DNA from: Caldisericia bacterium
GTDB lineage: Bacteria; Caldisericota; Caldisericia; JAAYUI01
Length of the DNA stretch: 64,000 nt
Direction of reading: 5' to 3'
Assembly: GCA_017992475.1 (NCBI GenBank)
Contig: JAGOOO010000003.1
Coordinates: 1-64,000 of the forward strand
In this document: piece by piece, positions 35,650 through 45,335 of the stretch
How the letters are laid out: every line of letters starts with the position of its first letter
How positions within the stretch are numbered: the first letter of the stretch is position 1
Translations under genes and position numbers: made by a program
Notes under the pieces: generated by a model
What the model saw: only the letters and a program-made list of their open reading frames with translations
Database searches by the model: none
Told to the model about the DNA's origin: nothing

Positions 35650-36748
35650 TCTTGTTTTTGCCCTTTATCTGGTTGTGGCGTGGCCGTTCCTGTGGTTCCT
35701 GCTTGGCAGGAAGCTCTCCCCGAAGGGGCTGGGCTGGTCAATTTTTGTGTCACTGGCGTCCCTCTTTGGGTTTTCTGCCGGCTTCATAATGCTCTCCAGT
35801 CTTGTTCCGGAGACAGTAAAACTCACCCTCACACCAACAAAGCTCTTTTCCACAGAGGGTATTATTTACGGAGCCAATGTCACGCTGGAGCCGACCTTCT
35901 GGCATTATCTTCTCATCGCTGCGCCGTGGATCGTAATCGGTTTTGTTACTTTCCGCCTTGGGTTTGGGCTGTTTCTGCTGTCCTCAAGGACCAGAGGGTA
36001 CCGTGTCGCACCAAAATCTTTCAGGGAATCGCTTTCTCGTGGATTTGGCGGGCAAGACACCAGGAGCACAACTTTTTTTCTTGGCAATTCAGGTTCCGAG
36101 GCCTTCTCGACCCTAAACTCTGTTTACATTTCAGAAAATTTGATAAAGGGGCTTTCAAAAGAGCAACTTGATGCAGTTGTTGCCCATGAGATGGCCCACA
36201 TAAGGCGCAGAGACATAATCAACATGTGGCTCTGGACGCTCAATGTTGCACTTTGTTCGTATCTTCCAGGAAAGTTTGCCTGGAAGAGCTATTCGCTGGA
36301 GCTTGAAAAGGAGACTGACCGCCTTGCAATAAAGGCGATTGGTTCACCCTTCCCGCTTGCGGAAGCACTTATAGGTGTTGCAAAGCTCTGTTCACCGGTA
36401 AGAGTGGCCGCAAATCTTTCTTCTGGCGGACTCGAGGAGAGAACCATGGCTTTGCTCGAACCAAAGAAAGAAAAACTTGTGGCGCACAAATCTCTTGCTA
36501 CAGTGCTCTGCTTCACACTGTTGCTTTTGATGCCCCTCTGGCCGGAAAAAACAAATTCCCTTGTAGAGATGGGGATTTCAGAGGTGCAGGCGCAAAAAAT
36601 GATTGAAGGAAAGATGGTGGCCCTTGTCAAGCCAACTGGTGATGCCGGAAAGCCTTACCAGGTCAACTTTTACCCTGAACAAGCCATAAAGATAGACGGT
36701 TTTGGAAACCTGATATTGGACAAAAGGCTTGTCATAAGAAAGCTATAA
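35639..36748 (+). CDS. M56-family (BlaR1-like) membrane metallopeptidase
   Basis: This 369-aa protein has four to five transmembrane segments. The zinc motif HEMAH is at residues 183-187 in VVAHEMAHIRRRD, and EKETDRLA downstream is the likely third ligand. After a late membrane segment near residue 290, only about 65 residues follow. There is no penicillin-binding sensor domain as in true BlaR1, so the signal it senses is unknown. It overlaps the BlaI gene and is followed by the HtrA gene after 13 bases. Proteolysis of the BlaI repressor is the expected output, by analogy. Confidence 0.87.
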   Translation: MENSLVFALYLVVAWPFLWFLLGRKLSPKGLGWSIFVSLASLFGFSAGFIMLSSLVPETVKLTLTPTKLFSTEGIIYGANVTLEPTFWHYLLIAAPWIVIGFVTFRLGFGLFLLSSRTRGYRVAPKSFRESLSRGFGGQDTRSTTFFLGNSGSEAFSTLNSVYISENLIKGLSKEQLDAVVAHEMAHIRRRDIINMWLWTLNVALCSYLPGKFAWKSYSLELEKETDRLAIKAIGSPFPLAEALIGVAKLCSPVRVAANLSSGGLEERTMALLEPKKEKLVAHKSLATVLCFTLLLLMPLWPEKTNSLVEMGISEVQAQKMIEGKMVALVKPTGDAGKPYQVNFYPEQAIKIDGFGNLILDKRLVIRKL

Positions 36749-36761
36749 GGAGGAAGAATAA

Positions 36762-38078
36762 ATGGTGTTTGAGGAAGAGTATAACTATACCCCGATAGAT
36801 AAAACTGAAGAGCCGGAAACTATTGATACCCAATATAACGAACCAGCTCATGAGGAGAAACCGCAGTATTCGCAAATGAATGGAAATGGTAGCAGGCAAG
36901 TAGGCAAGCAGAACACCCCGAGATGGGGTGGAATTATCGCCCTTACCCTTGCATTCTCGGTGCTTTTTGGCGGCCTCTCAGGGTTCCTGGGATACAGGCT
37001 TGCGGACAACAAAAATAGTACCGTGGTGATCCAGCAGCCGGTTCCGGAAACCCCGATAAATCAGCAGATGTTCTATGACGGTGTTGTTGATGTGGTAAAT
37101 AAGGTGTCCCCTGCCGTTGTCTCGATAACTGTTGACAAGGAAATTACAAACTCCATATTGCAGTTTGACAATCCTTTTGAGCAGTTCTTCAACAACGACA
37201 ATAACGTCAACCCATTTGCCAGACAGCAGCCTCAAGTAAGGGTCGAGCAGGCGGCAGGTTCTGGTGTCATAATAAAAAATACCTGGACTGATGAACAAGG
37301 TTTTATCCTCACCAACAACCATGTTGTGGAGAATGGCCAAAAGATCGTTGTCCACCTCATAGACAAGAGGAATTTTGAGGCCCAGATTGTCGCCACAGAT
37401 TCACTTTCCGATCTTGCTATCCTCAAGGTGAAAGAGAAAAATCTTCCAATGGCCGAGCTCGGGGACTCCTCAAAATTGAAAGTTGGTCAGCCGGTCGTTG
37501 CAATAGGCAACCCATACAAGTTTGAAAATACAGTCACAACGGGCGTTATCTCGGCCCTTGCCAGAAACATACAGGTAGATAAAAGCCGTATGCTGGTCGG
37601 AGTTGTTCAGACGGATGCCGCCATCAACCCAGGCAATTCCGGTGGGCCACTTGTGACACTGGATGGCAAGGTGGTCGGAATCAATACAGTCATTATTGAG
37701 GGTGCACAAAATCTAGGTTTTGCAGTCTCCTCAAATGTTGCGTCAAGAGTTGCCAAAGACCTCATCAAGTTCGGCAAGGTGGGCTGGCCAGTGCTTGGTG
37801 TCAGGGGCGCAACACTCACACAGGACCTCTCTTCGCAGCTTGGTTTGAAGTATGCGTCAGGTGCATACATAGCAGTGGTTGAAAAGGGTGGTGCCCAGGA
37901 AGCAGGAATACAGAGGGGCGATATCATCACCGCAATAGATGGAAAGGAAGTTACAGATTTTGAAGGACTCCTTGTTGAGGTAAGGAACCATCAAGTGGGA
38001 GATGTCGTCAAGATCAGGGTCAGCAGGGATGGAAGAGAGATGACCTTTAACGTTAAACTTGGTGCTGCTGCGGAATAG
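36762..38078 (+). CDS. HtrA/DegP-type serine protease with PDZ domain, membrane anchored
   Basis: This 438-aa protein handles misfolded extracytoplasmic proteins by homology. An acidic cytoplasmic tail (1-55) is followed by a single membrane segment (56-78). The trypsin-like domain has the triad His187 (LTNNHVV), Asp217 (SDLAILKV) and Ser293 (NPGNSGGPLV). One PDZ domain covers about 340-430. AAGGAGG precedes the ATG. It is the last gene of the BlaI-M56-HtrA unit and has a strong terminator. The giant secreted protein encoded next is a plausible client, by inference. Confidence 0.95.
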   Translation: MVFEEEYNYTPIDKTEEPETIDTQYNEPAHEEKPQYSQMNGNGSRQVGKQNTPRWGGIIALTLAFSVLFGGLSGFLGYRLADNKNSTVVIQQPVPETPINQQMFYDGVVDVVNKVSPAVVSITVDKEITNSILQFDNPFEQFFNNDNNVNPFARQQPQVRVEQAAGSGVIIKNTWTDEQGFILTNNHVVENGQKIVVHLIDKRNFEAQIVATDSLSDLAILKVKEKNLPMAELGDSSKLKVGQPVVAIGNPYKFENTVTTGVISALARNIQVDKSRMLVGVVQTDAAINPGNSGGPLVTLDGKVVGINTVIIEGAQNLGFAVSSNVASRVAKDLIKFGKVGWPVLGVRGATLTQDLSSQLGLKYASGAYIAVVEKGGAQEAGIQRGDIITAIDGKEVTDFEGLLVEVRNHQVGDVVKIRVSRDGREMTFNVKLGAAAE

Positions 38079-38105
38079 CCATCACCAATAAGTACCTTCT
38101 GGAAC

Positions 38106-38136
38106 AAAAAAGGCGGGGTTGCCCCCGCCTTTTTTG
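38106..38136 (+). terminator. Terminator after the HtrA gene
   Basis: AGGCGGGG pairs with CCCCGCCT around TTGC, with flanking A- and T-runs. It separates the stress operon from the giant gene. Confidence 0.92.
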
Positions 38137-38192
38137 TTTGTCTTCAAAAAAAGATTCTATTTTTTATCAAGACATCAGCACCCTCCCCAATT

Positions 38193-38221
38193 TTGAACTT
38201 GACCCCAAGATTTCGTGTATT
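38193..38221 (+). promoter_or_regulatory. Possible promoter of the second giant gene
   Basis: TTGAAC is followed after 17 bases by TGTATT, a moderate match. It lies about 40 bases before the ATG at 38263, which has AAAGGAG. Confidence 0.4.
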
Positions 38222-38262
38222 TGAAGCAAATCAGCCATGAATGCATCGAAAGGAGTTTCAAG

Positions 38263-41200
38263 ATGAGAAAGCTCTTGGCTACAATGCTAACGCTCGCGGT
38301 GGCGCTCACCGTGGTTCCGTTTTTTGGCGAAATACCACAGGCTTATGCCGAAACAAAAAACATACTTTTTGCAGTAGTCAGGTGGTCTCCGCTTGGACAG
38401 GACAGGAGCGGCCAGCCACTCTCCGGCAGGGTCGTTCCGTGGACTTCCGGCGATATTTCCACCTGGTGGGGCAGGCAGCAATTTCCGATGCCGTCCCAGC
38501 CAAGGTATTGGTCGGAAGTTTATCTTACCGTTATTGGTGCAGGCGGGCAGTCCACTGAAAAAGACAAGATGAACTGCATCCTGGACTCAAACGGCAACAT
38601 CTGGTTTGACCCGGACGGCTATTTCCACAATGCTGCCGAAAGAGCAAGACCAGACCCGCCAGGTCAGTGTTACGACTACAACTTCAAGACAGACAATACT
38701 CCGGCCAACAACACACAGGGCCCATATAGGGTCGGCGACTATGCAAACTTCTTCCACAACAAGGGCTACTGGTTCACGCCGATCAGCCATCAACATGGCC
38801 CATACACCTTCCCGCGCAATTTTTCAGGGAGGCTTTTCAAGTTGGGGCAGGCTGCGCTTCCTGGCAATGGAATGGCTCTTGTCATGTCAGAGACCTTCCT
38901 TGCATCTTGCGATCCGAACACCTCCTACAACCTCTCGGTTGAAACCGATATGTGGGAAGGCGTCAATCCGGCCGTTACCGCTGCATCAATCTTTGACCCT
39001 GAAAACCCGACACTCAGAAGATCGCAGAGAATCCAGAAATCAACCGTGCTTGGCCCTACTGGCCTGGATTTTCAGGTCCCGGCAACCACTTTTTTCAATG
39101 TTAAGCCGTCTTACAGGAGCTACGTAGGCATTGAGATATTTAGGGATTCTGGTGAAAACAATATCAACAACCCGCAAGGTCAGTGCTTTGCCCAAAACCT
39201 TTCTGATGACTACAAGGCCTTGTATGCCTGTGAGGATTTCATTGGCGCCTCAAATTCAGGAGTGAATGATTCCGATACCGGCCTCCCACTAAAACCCTTC
39301 CCGGCAAGCTTCAGGTATTACGACAGCGGCGGAACCGGTTTTGGCTGTGGCGAGCCGATATATGACAACCTCAACACCGCCCAGGACCCGTTCATGAACG
39401 ACATCGTCAACCCTGGCGACAAGCGTATGACCACCGTCACGTTTAGTGTTGGTGGAGCTATAGTCACCTATGAGGCTGGCTCGTATGTTTCAGCCGGTGA
39501 TGTCGATAATGGCTATATTATTCGTCCATTCACGAACGTTGGCTGGTTTGATGCCAACAATAACAACGAGTTTGAAGAGGGTGAATGGATTTATCAGGAC
39601 AATGATCTTTCCAACTCCGTAACTGCCGGTGACGTTCGTCTGACGGTGGTCAACAAGAATGGCAACACCTATCAGTGCGGAACGGTTGTTGCCGGCCCTG
39701 AGCTTTACATAAGGAGCTATCCGATTTCTGGTATAACTGTTGGAAGGTGCGGCAATTTCCGCTTCATGGACATGGAGGTCCTGCCGGGTGTTGCACCTGT
39801 GCAGGTGAATGTCTCGAGACCGTTCAAGGTCGAACAGACCTCGGAAGTCAATTTGACAATGAACCCGGCGCCTGACGAAGGCAGAATAGCCTACATAGTG
39901 CTGACTGATGCCTCAGGCCAGAGAAACGTTGCTGGAACGATAACCAAAGATCGCCCAAGAGCCACTGTCCAGATAACTCCCTATGAAGGCTCTTGCGACG
40001 AATTTGGCAGGATTCACCCATATCTTATAGAGGTTTATTATGAAAAGGGTACTGGCAAACCACAAGACATTGGTTGGGGAGGCCCGCCAGATGGAACTTA
40101 CGGATATTGGGTTGTTCCTTCCCCGCAGATCCTGAACAACACCATTATTCCGAACAACTATGACTGCTACCTGGCAAAAGAGTTCACGGTGGAGCCGGAA
40201 GACATGTATTTTGACTGCAGCACCGTCTGTCTTACAAACATCTCGACCCGCTACCCGAACTTTGTTTTGACCCTCAAAGATTTTGACAACCCATATGATG
40301 TGAATGACCTCAATGGCGTCAACATCTCAACCACGGCTTCTGCAGGCAATATTATTGCCTACTACAATTGCACAGGGGCCGGCATCGACTGGATGTTTAC
40401 CGCTGGCACTGGCACAAACAGATACATAGTCCAGGTCAACAAGGATGGCACATACTATTACTGGGCCTGGAACGACAACCAGAGCCCGACGCCAGGCATT
40501 GGTGCCATTGGCGCACTTGACCAGGAAGACACTGTTGTTGGGCCGACACAGGGCAATATCAATTCAGGCAGTCTTGTTGATATAGACTGCTCTGGAAGAT
40601 TTGCAGAATGCGACATCTGTGGCCAGGGCTTCGAAAAAATGGGTGTTGTGACCAAAGGCGACACATGGGGCCAGTTTGACGGCGTCAATTTGCCAGTCAT
40701 TGAAACGTATGGTGTGCCATGCTTTGTCACCACATACAAGACGACCCCATGGGCCGATCCAGGTGGAAGCATAATGGTGGCCTGCTGGCCACCAGACCGC
40801 ACCTCCAGCCTGAATGTAAGGGTGCACACTGATAATGCACTTTGGGATTACAACAGCACAATCACCCACCCACCATACTTTATCACCTCGCCTGCCAAGG
40901 GCACCGACTATTGTGGTGTCCACGTCATCCCGCCAACTGCCTCCGGTGGAGGAGGCGGTGGAGGCGGAGGTGGTGGCGGTGGTGGAGGAGGAGGCGGCGG
41001 GGGTGGTGGCTCCGGTGGTTATGGAGACATCAATTTCGTCGAATTTACCGCAATTGACCACGCCCTCCAGTACTCCAGCGTCAACTACACCTCTGGCTCT
41101 GGTGCCCTGTCCAGGATGCCACCCCCGGCCTCCCAGATACAGTCACCTTATGACCCTGTTCTTTCAAATCTTGTCAGGGAATTCAGGGCATATCCTGGTG

Positions 41201-44200
41201 GACAGACACACCCAATCAGGGTGCAAGGTGGAATGGGGGACGGAAGGAACGCATATCCTGCCATATTCCGCGACCAGGTGTGGAAGCTTGGAACAGAGTT
41301 CCTGCCTCTCACAGATTATGGTCTTTTCTTTATGCTCACAAATGCAAGGAGCGAGTTCCTCTCGTTCAATGCAACAGACAGCGACCACAAGATACAGTGG
41401 ATAGAAATAACCGGGCCATTCATGACGCCAAGATTCCCGATCACCGACTATACATACAATGGCCTCAGGAATGTGCCAGTACAGTATGACTATTCTGGCA
41501 GGATTGTGGTTGACCAGACCAACTGGAGAGACTACGAGCTTGCCCCGCAAGACTTCACCAGGATCATAAACCCTGGATTCAAGGACCGCTATGTCTACCA
41601 GCAGGCCAACCAGAGGCTCCTCCAGAGCAGAAGGCTGGACTATTCGATGGTCAATGGCAACGTGTTTGTTTTTGACGAGATAATCCCGGTTGACAGAGGT
41701 GTCATAAGGATCGAAGTCAAGCTGGCAAACGGCCAGTCAAGGATCTGGGAAGATTGCTGCCAGGAGTACAGGATACAGGGAATCCCGGTCCACGGGCTCC
41801 ACATAGAAGGTGCACCCGGGACACTCGGAATCATTGCCGACAACGTCCTTGATGTCAAAATCACCGAATGGGAAGACATCCAGGTGGTCAGGGAATGCAA
41901 CGATGCAATGGCCTATGTCTGGCAGGACAGGGGTGTCCTCCAGCAGATGGGCGGCAACGTTTTCTTTGGCGCAGGCGATGGCTGGGTGACAAACGGCCCG
42001 TCATCCTCTGTTGGCTCCGGCTCGGCTGGCGCCTTCAGCAGTGACATGGACCTGAACGGTGACGGAAGAATTTCTTTTGATGCCTACGAAACCGAGCTCA
42101 TTGGCGCCTACAACCTGGCGACCAACAGCTGGGTGGGCGGCATCATTGATGCAAGGACTTATCAGCGCAACAACGGCAGGTATGTCTTTGACATGAGCCT
42201 TTCAAACGGCTGCAGGATTGAAGATGCCGGCCTTGATTTCAACAATGACCATGTTATTGCAGAGGACGAAAGATTGCCGGTCAATCTGACCGTTTACAAA
42301 TATTATGATGATAACAACGACAGGAGCTTTGCCCCTCTCTGGAACGTCCCTGGAACCAGGCAGTACTACTCGCACGAGGTTTACCTTGCCGGCCAGGTAA
42401 GCATGTATCCGGAGCCAGGTGGCGGGGTATCAAAGGACCCCAACATCATCATTGAAGTCAATCCAGGCATTGTGACTGCGGGCGTTTCCCCCGAGGTTGT
42501 CAATTCGAACCAGCCACTGACCTTTACCATAAAGGACATAAACGGCAGGCCGGTCGACCTAACCAAGGGTGGGAAGCTGAAGCCGGAAGAGGCAGTCAGC
42601 TTCATATCTGATGCCAGACCGGAACGTGTTGGTGCCTATTACTGGACAGTGACCTCACTGCGCAACAAAGATGGCACAATATCGGACAATGAGCACCTGT
42701 TTGGCGAGTTCAAGCCGATAGGCTACGATTTCTCGCAGGCCTCCAAAGGCATATACAAGTTCACAGGTTTTGTGGCCAATGACGAGGGTGAAATACAGAT
42801 AAAAGTACGCTCGTCCGACTACAAGAGTTGGGGTGTAGGTTCAATCAAGGTCGCAAGACCAAAGGTTACCTATTCGATAACCAACGTGGCAACAGGCGAT
42901 GCTGTCACAATGAAGTGGCCGGAGGAACCAGAGGCCTGCATGACCGGCCTTGACCGCCGCGTTTACAAGGTTGTTGCAACACTCAAGGACGCACAGGGCC
43001 AGCTGCTCAAGGGCTCGTCAAAACTGCCGGGCAAGTATGGCTCTTCGACAGATTTTATCAGGTTTACCCCGTTCCTTGTCCTTGACGCCGGCGCTGATCC
43101 GGAAAAATTGACTTATTTCAACAGGTTCGGGATTTCATCAACAGGCGAAATCTCTTCCACTTCAAACCTTGTCAAGCCAATGTCTGTAAGATGCAAGACG
43201 AGCGCAAAGCTCGATGGCTCAACAATAGACCTGAAGAGCTGGGGCAAGGGTTGCGTGTACAACTCCGAGATCGCAGGCAACTACTTCTTCTCTGATTTCA
43301 ACGGTGATTCGAGGATTGACTACAAGGATTCGCTCAACCCGGATGAAAATGGAAATGTTACCTTCTACGTCTTTGCTGACCAGGTGTTTATGGTTGGCGG
43401 CCTGCTCGGTGCCAACAAGGCATCGGTCATCAAGGGAGATGTTGCCGGCGATGCCCCAAGATCACAGTCGATGGCCTTCAATCCGCTCCTCAGGTACAAG
43501 GGCGATGGCACATTTGCACTCGACTGGGACACCCCGACAGTAACCAATGTTCCGATAAAGCAGCCTGTTATAAGGCTCTATGACCAGAACGTCGGCGATG
43601 AGCTTTCCACAGGGTTCCTGTCGCCTTCCAATTACGACCTTGCCTATGGCACCGACAATGTTTTTGTGGCAAGGGTGACGCCAGCATGTCAGAAGGAAAC
43701 GGACCCGATAAAGCCTGGTGGAATAATTGAAGTCGCAAGCGTGGGCGCAAAGTCTGAAGTAAAAACCAGCGTCGAGACCACCCAGAGCAAGGTTGACCCA
43801 AAGGCCTCCGAGGCCATTGTCCACTACACGCCGACAAGCAACACCGGCACATCGGTTGCAACCCTCAGCTATAAGGCAAAGGCCACATTCGGGGAAGACG
43901 TTGTCATAGCCCGCAAGTCGCTTGAGTTTGATGTTGCAAAGGGCGCAAGCCTCAATGTTGTTTATGCCGGCACCTTCTACCCCGGACTCCAGAAGAAGAT
44001 CGCCGTCACGGTTGAAGACGTTGCCTCCAGGGCGCCACTCTCCAATGTCACTGTAACGGTGCAAGGAGCAGGCGTCATGATGGAGGCCAAGACAGGGCCA
44101 AAGGGTGAAGTTGAATTTGATGTCCTACCGACAAAGCCAGGCAAGATAGTCGCCAGGCTGGACAGCGGAACATACATAACGGTGAACCCGCAGGTAATAG

Positions 44201-45087
44201 AAGTTGTTTCACCTGTCGCCCCGCCGCCTCTTGAGATTGAAGAGGTGTCGCCTCTTACAAAGGAAGACCAGATAACAATCAGGGGCAAGACAAACTCCGA
44301 GGCGGTGGTCTCTGTTGGTGGAAACCCGGTGAGTGTTGGCTCTGATGGCGTGTTCTTTGTCACCGTCACGCTCAAGGAAGGTGTAAACGAAATCGAAGTC
44401 GTTGCCGCCAATCCTGTTGGCACAAAGATTTCAAAGAAGATCACCATCACAAAAGACACGACCCCGCCAGTGGTTGAATTTGTCCAGCCGAAAACAAAGC
44501 TTGTGAATGCAAAGCAGGTTGAGGTTGAAGGCAATGCCAGCGAGAAAGCAAAACTGGCCATTGATGGAAAAATCATCGAAGTCGGGCCGGGCAAGTTTGT
44601 GGTCACACTCGATCTTGTGCTTGGCAAAAACACATTCAAGTTTGAGGCAACCGATGCCCTTGGCAACCAGTCCAGGCCGACCCTTGAGCTGTACAACTGG
44701 CAGATAAAGCTGGTTCAGATGAAGATAGGAAACGATGTTATGCTTGTCGATGGCCAGATAAGCAAGCTCGATGTGGCGCCCTATGTTGACCCGCAAACCA
44801 GCAGGACACTTGTACCTGTCAGGGCGATTGCCCAGGCCTTTGGCGCGAAGGTTGACTGGAACGCCCAGGTCAAGCAGGTGACCATAACCCTTGGCAAGGA
44901 CCTGATCATGATGACAATCGGCTCGAAGGTCGCCATTGTGAATGGAAAGATCTCCCAGCTTGAACAACCACCACTGATAAAAGACGGCAGGACAGTCCTC
45001 CCGTTCAGGTTCATAGCCGAGGTGCTTGGCGCAGAGGTGCAGTGGAACGGCGACGAGAAGACGATAACGATGACCAGATACTACTAG
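38263..45087 (+). CDS. Giant secreted calcium-loop protein with poly-Gly tract and CuAO-N-type C-terminus
   Basis: The 2274-aa protein starts at the ATG with AAAGGAG seven bases upstream. A signal peptide ends near AYAET. It is paralogous along its length to the giant protein at the left edge (NIWFDPDGYF, NNTQGPY, YNLSVETDMWEGV, MAYVWQDRGV). Calcium-type loops occur at DMDLNGDGRISFDAYE and DFNGDSRIDYKDS. A run of 22 glycines sits in the middle. The C-terminal third has Ig-like domains (DGVFFVTVTLKEGVNEIEVV) and ends in a CuAO_N1 domain (SRTLVPVRAIAQAFGAKV; GRTVLPFRFIAEVLGAEV) that the paralogue lacks. The paralogue instead has about 300 extra residues near its N-terminus. Probably an abundant surface component; function unproven. 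Confidence 0.85.
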   Translation: MRKLLATMLTLAVALTVVPFFGEIPQAYAETKNILFAVVRWSPLGQDRSGQPLSGRVVPWTSGDISTWWGRQQFPMPSQPRYWSEVYLTVIGAGGQSTEKDKMNCILDSNGNIWFDPDGYFHNAAERARPDPPGQCYDYNFKTDNTPANNTQGPYRVGDYANFFHNKGYWFTPISHQHGPYTFPRNFSGRLFKLGQAALPGNGMALVMSETFLASCDPNTSYNLSVETDMWEGVNPAVTAASIFDPENPTLRRSQRIQKSTVLGPTGLDFQVPATTFFNVKPSYRSYVGIEIFRDSGENNINNPQGQCFAQNLSDDYKALYACEDFIGASNSGVNDSDTGLPLKPFPASFRYYDSGGTGFGCGEPIYDNLNTAQDPFMNDIVNPGDKRMTTVTFSVGGAIVTYEAGSYVSAGDVDNGYIIRPFTNVGWFDANNNNEFEEGEWIYQDNDLSNSVTAGDVRLTVVNKNGNTYQCGTVVAGPELYIRSYPISGITVGRCGNFRFMDMEVLPGVAPVQVNVSRPFKVEQTSEVNLTMNPAPDEGRIAYIVLTDASGQRNVAGTITKDRPRATVQITPYEGSCDEFGRIHPYLIEVYYEKGTGKPQDIGWGGPPDGTYGYWVVPSPQILNNTIIPNNYDCYLAKEFTVEPEDMYFDCSTVCLTNISTRYPNFVLTLKDFDNPYDVNDLNGVNISTTASAGNIIAYYNCTGAGIDWMFTAGTGTNRYIVQVNKDGTYYYWAWNDNQSPTPGIGAIGALDQEDTVVGPTQGNINSGSLVDIDCSGRFAECDICGQGFEKMGVVTKGDTWGQFDGVNLPVIETYGVPCFVTTYKTTPWADPGGSIMVACWPPDRTSSLNVRVHTDNALWDYNSTITHPPYFITSPAKGTDYCGVHVIPPTASGGGGGGGGGGGGGGGGGGGGGGSGGYGDINFVEFTAIDHALQYSSVNYTSGSGALSRMPPPASQIQSPYDPVLSNLVREFRAYPGGQTHPIRVQGGMGDGRNAYPAIFRDQVWKLGTEFLPLTDYGLFFMLTNARSEFLSFNATDSDHKIQWIEITGPFMTPRFPITDYTYNGLRNVPVQYDYSGRIVVDQTNWRDYELAPQDFTRIINPGFKDRYVYQQANQRLLQSRRLDYSMVNGNVFVFDEIIPVDRGVIRIEVKLANGQSRIWEDCCQEYRIQGIPVHGLHIEGAPGTLGIIADNVLDVKITEWEDIQVVRECNDAMAYVWQDRGVLQQMGGNVFFGAGDGWVTNGPSSSVGSGSAGAFSSDMDLNGDGRISFDAYETELIGAYNLATNSWVGGIIDARTYQRNNGRYVFDMSLSNGCRIEDAGLDFNNDHVIAEDERLPVNLTVYKYYDDNNDRSFAPLWNVPGTRQYYSHEVYLAGQVSMYPEPGGGVSKDPNIIIEVNPGIVTAGVSPEVVNSNQPLTFTIKDINGRPVDLTKGGKLKPEEAVSFISDARPERVGAYYWTVTSLRNKDGTISDNEHLFGEFKPIGYDFSQASKGIYKFTGFVANDEGEIQIKVRSSDYKSWGVGSIKVARPKVTYSITNVATGDAVTMKWPEEPEACMTGLDRRVYKVVATLKDAQGQLLKGSSKLPGKYGSSTDFIRFTPFLVLDAGADPEKLTYFNRFGISSTGEISSTSNLVKPMSVRCKTSAKLDGSTIDLKSWGKGCVYNSEIAGNYFFSDFNGDSRIDYKDSLNPDENGNVTFYVFADQVFMVGGLLGANKASVIKGDVAGDAPRSQSMAFNPLLRYKGDGTFALDWDTPTVTNVPIKQPVIRLYDQNVGDELSTGFLSPSNYDLAYGTDNVFVARVTPACQKETDPIKPGGIIEVASVGAKSEVKTSVETTQSKVDPKASEAIVHYTPTSNTGTSVATLSYKAKATFGEDVVIARKSLEFDVAKGASLNVVYAGTFYPGLQKKIAVTVEDVASRAPLSNVTVTVQGAGVMMEAKTGPKGEVEFDVLPTKPGKIVARLDSGTYITVNPQVIEVVSPVAPPPLEIEEVSPLTKEDQITIRGKTNSEAVVSVGGNPVSVGSDGVFFVTVTLKEGVNEIEVVAANPVGTKISKKITITKDTTPPVVEFVQPKTKLVNAKQVEVEGNASEKAKLAIDGKIIEVGPGKFVVTLDLVLGKNTFKFEATDALGNQSRPTLELYNWQIKLVQMKIGNDVMLVDGQISKLDVAPYVDPQTSRTLVPVRAIAQAFGAKVDWNAQVKQVTITLGKDLIMMTIGSKVAIVNGKISQLEQPPLIKDGRTVLPFRFIAEVLGAEVQWNGDEKTITMTRYY
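40945..41010 (+). repeat. Run of 22 glycine codons
   Basis: Twenty-two consecutive GGN codons use all four glycine codons in irregular order, followed by SGGYG. The paralogue has an ordinary sequence at this place. Confidence 0.97.
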
Positions 45088-45150
45088 AATTCCTCCCCTT
45101 TTTGTTTTTGGGAACTATTTGCTATAATAAAAATAAAAAGAGGAGGAGAG

Positions 45151-45303
45151 ATGGTTTGCACAATAAAAGCTGGTGAAACCGCTCCGCAGACTGGTTACTA
45201 CGCCTGCAAGAAATGCGGATACAAGATCATGGTCCAGGAGGGCAAGCCTGTTCCTGCCTGCCCAGCCTGCTCGCACGACATCCTTGTGTACGAGAGCGAG
45301 TGA
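45151..45303 (+). CDS. Small zinc-ribbon protein (50 aa)
   Basis: The translated sequence contains YACKKCGYK and PACPACSHD, two Cys-x2-Cys knuckles 17 residues apart that would bind one zinc. AGGAGG precedes the ATG, and TATAAT lies at 45123-45128. Such short ribbons are common in anaerobes, often beside redox proteins. It ends with a short acidic tail. The function is unknown. Confidence 0.75.
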   Translation: MVCTIKAGETAPQTGYYACKKCGYKIMVQEGKPVPACPACSHDILVYESE

Positions 45304-45335
45304 GGGGTGATTGTAAATAAACTTTGTTTAATGAT

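Noticed and set aside
40945-41010. Poly-Gly tract as a frameshift or recoding site
   Set aside because: The frame continues normally on both sides and aligns with the paralogue after the tract.
40564-41061. 165-codon antisense frame over the poly-Gly region
   Set aside because: It is a by-product of the GGN-rich coding strand and has no start signals.
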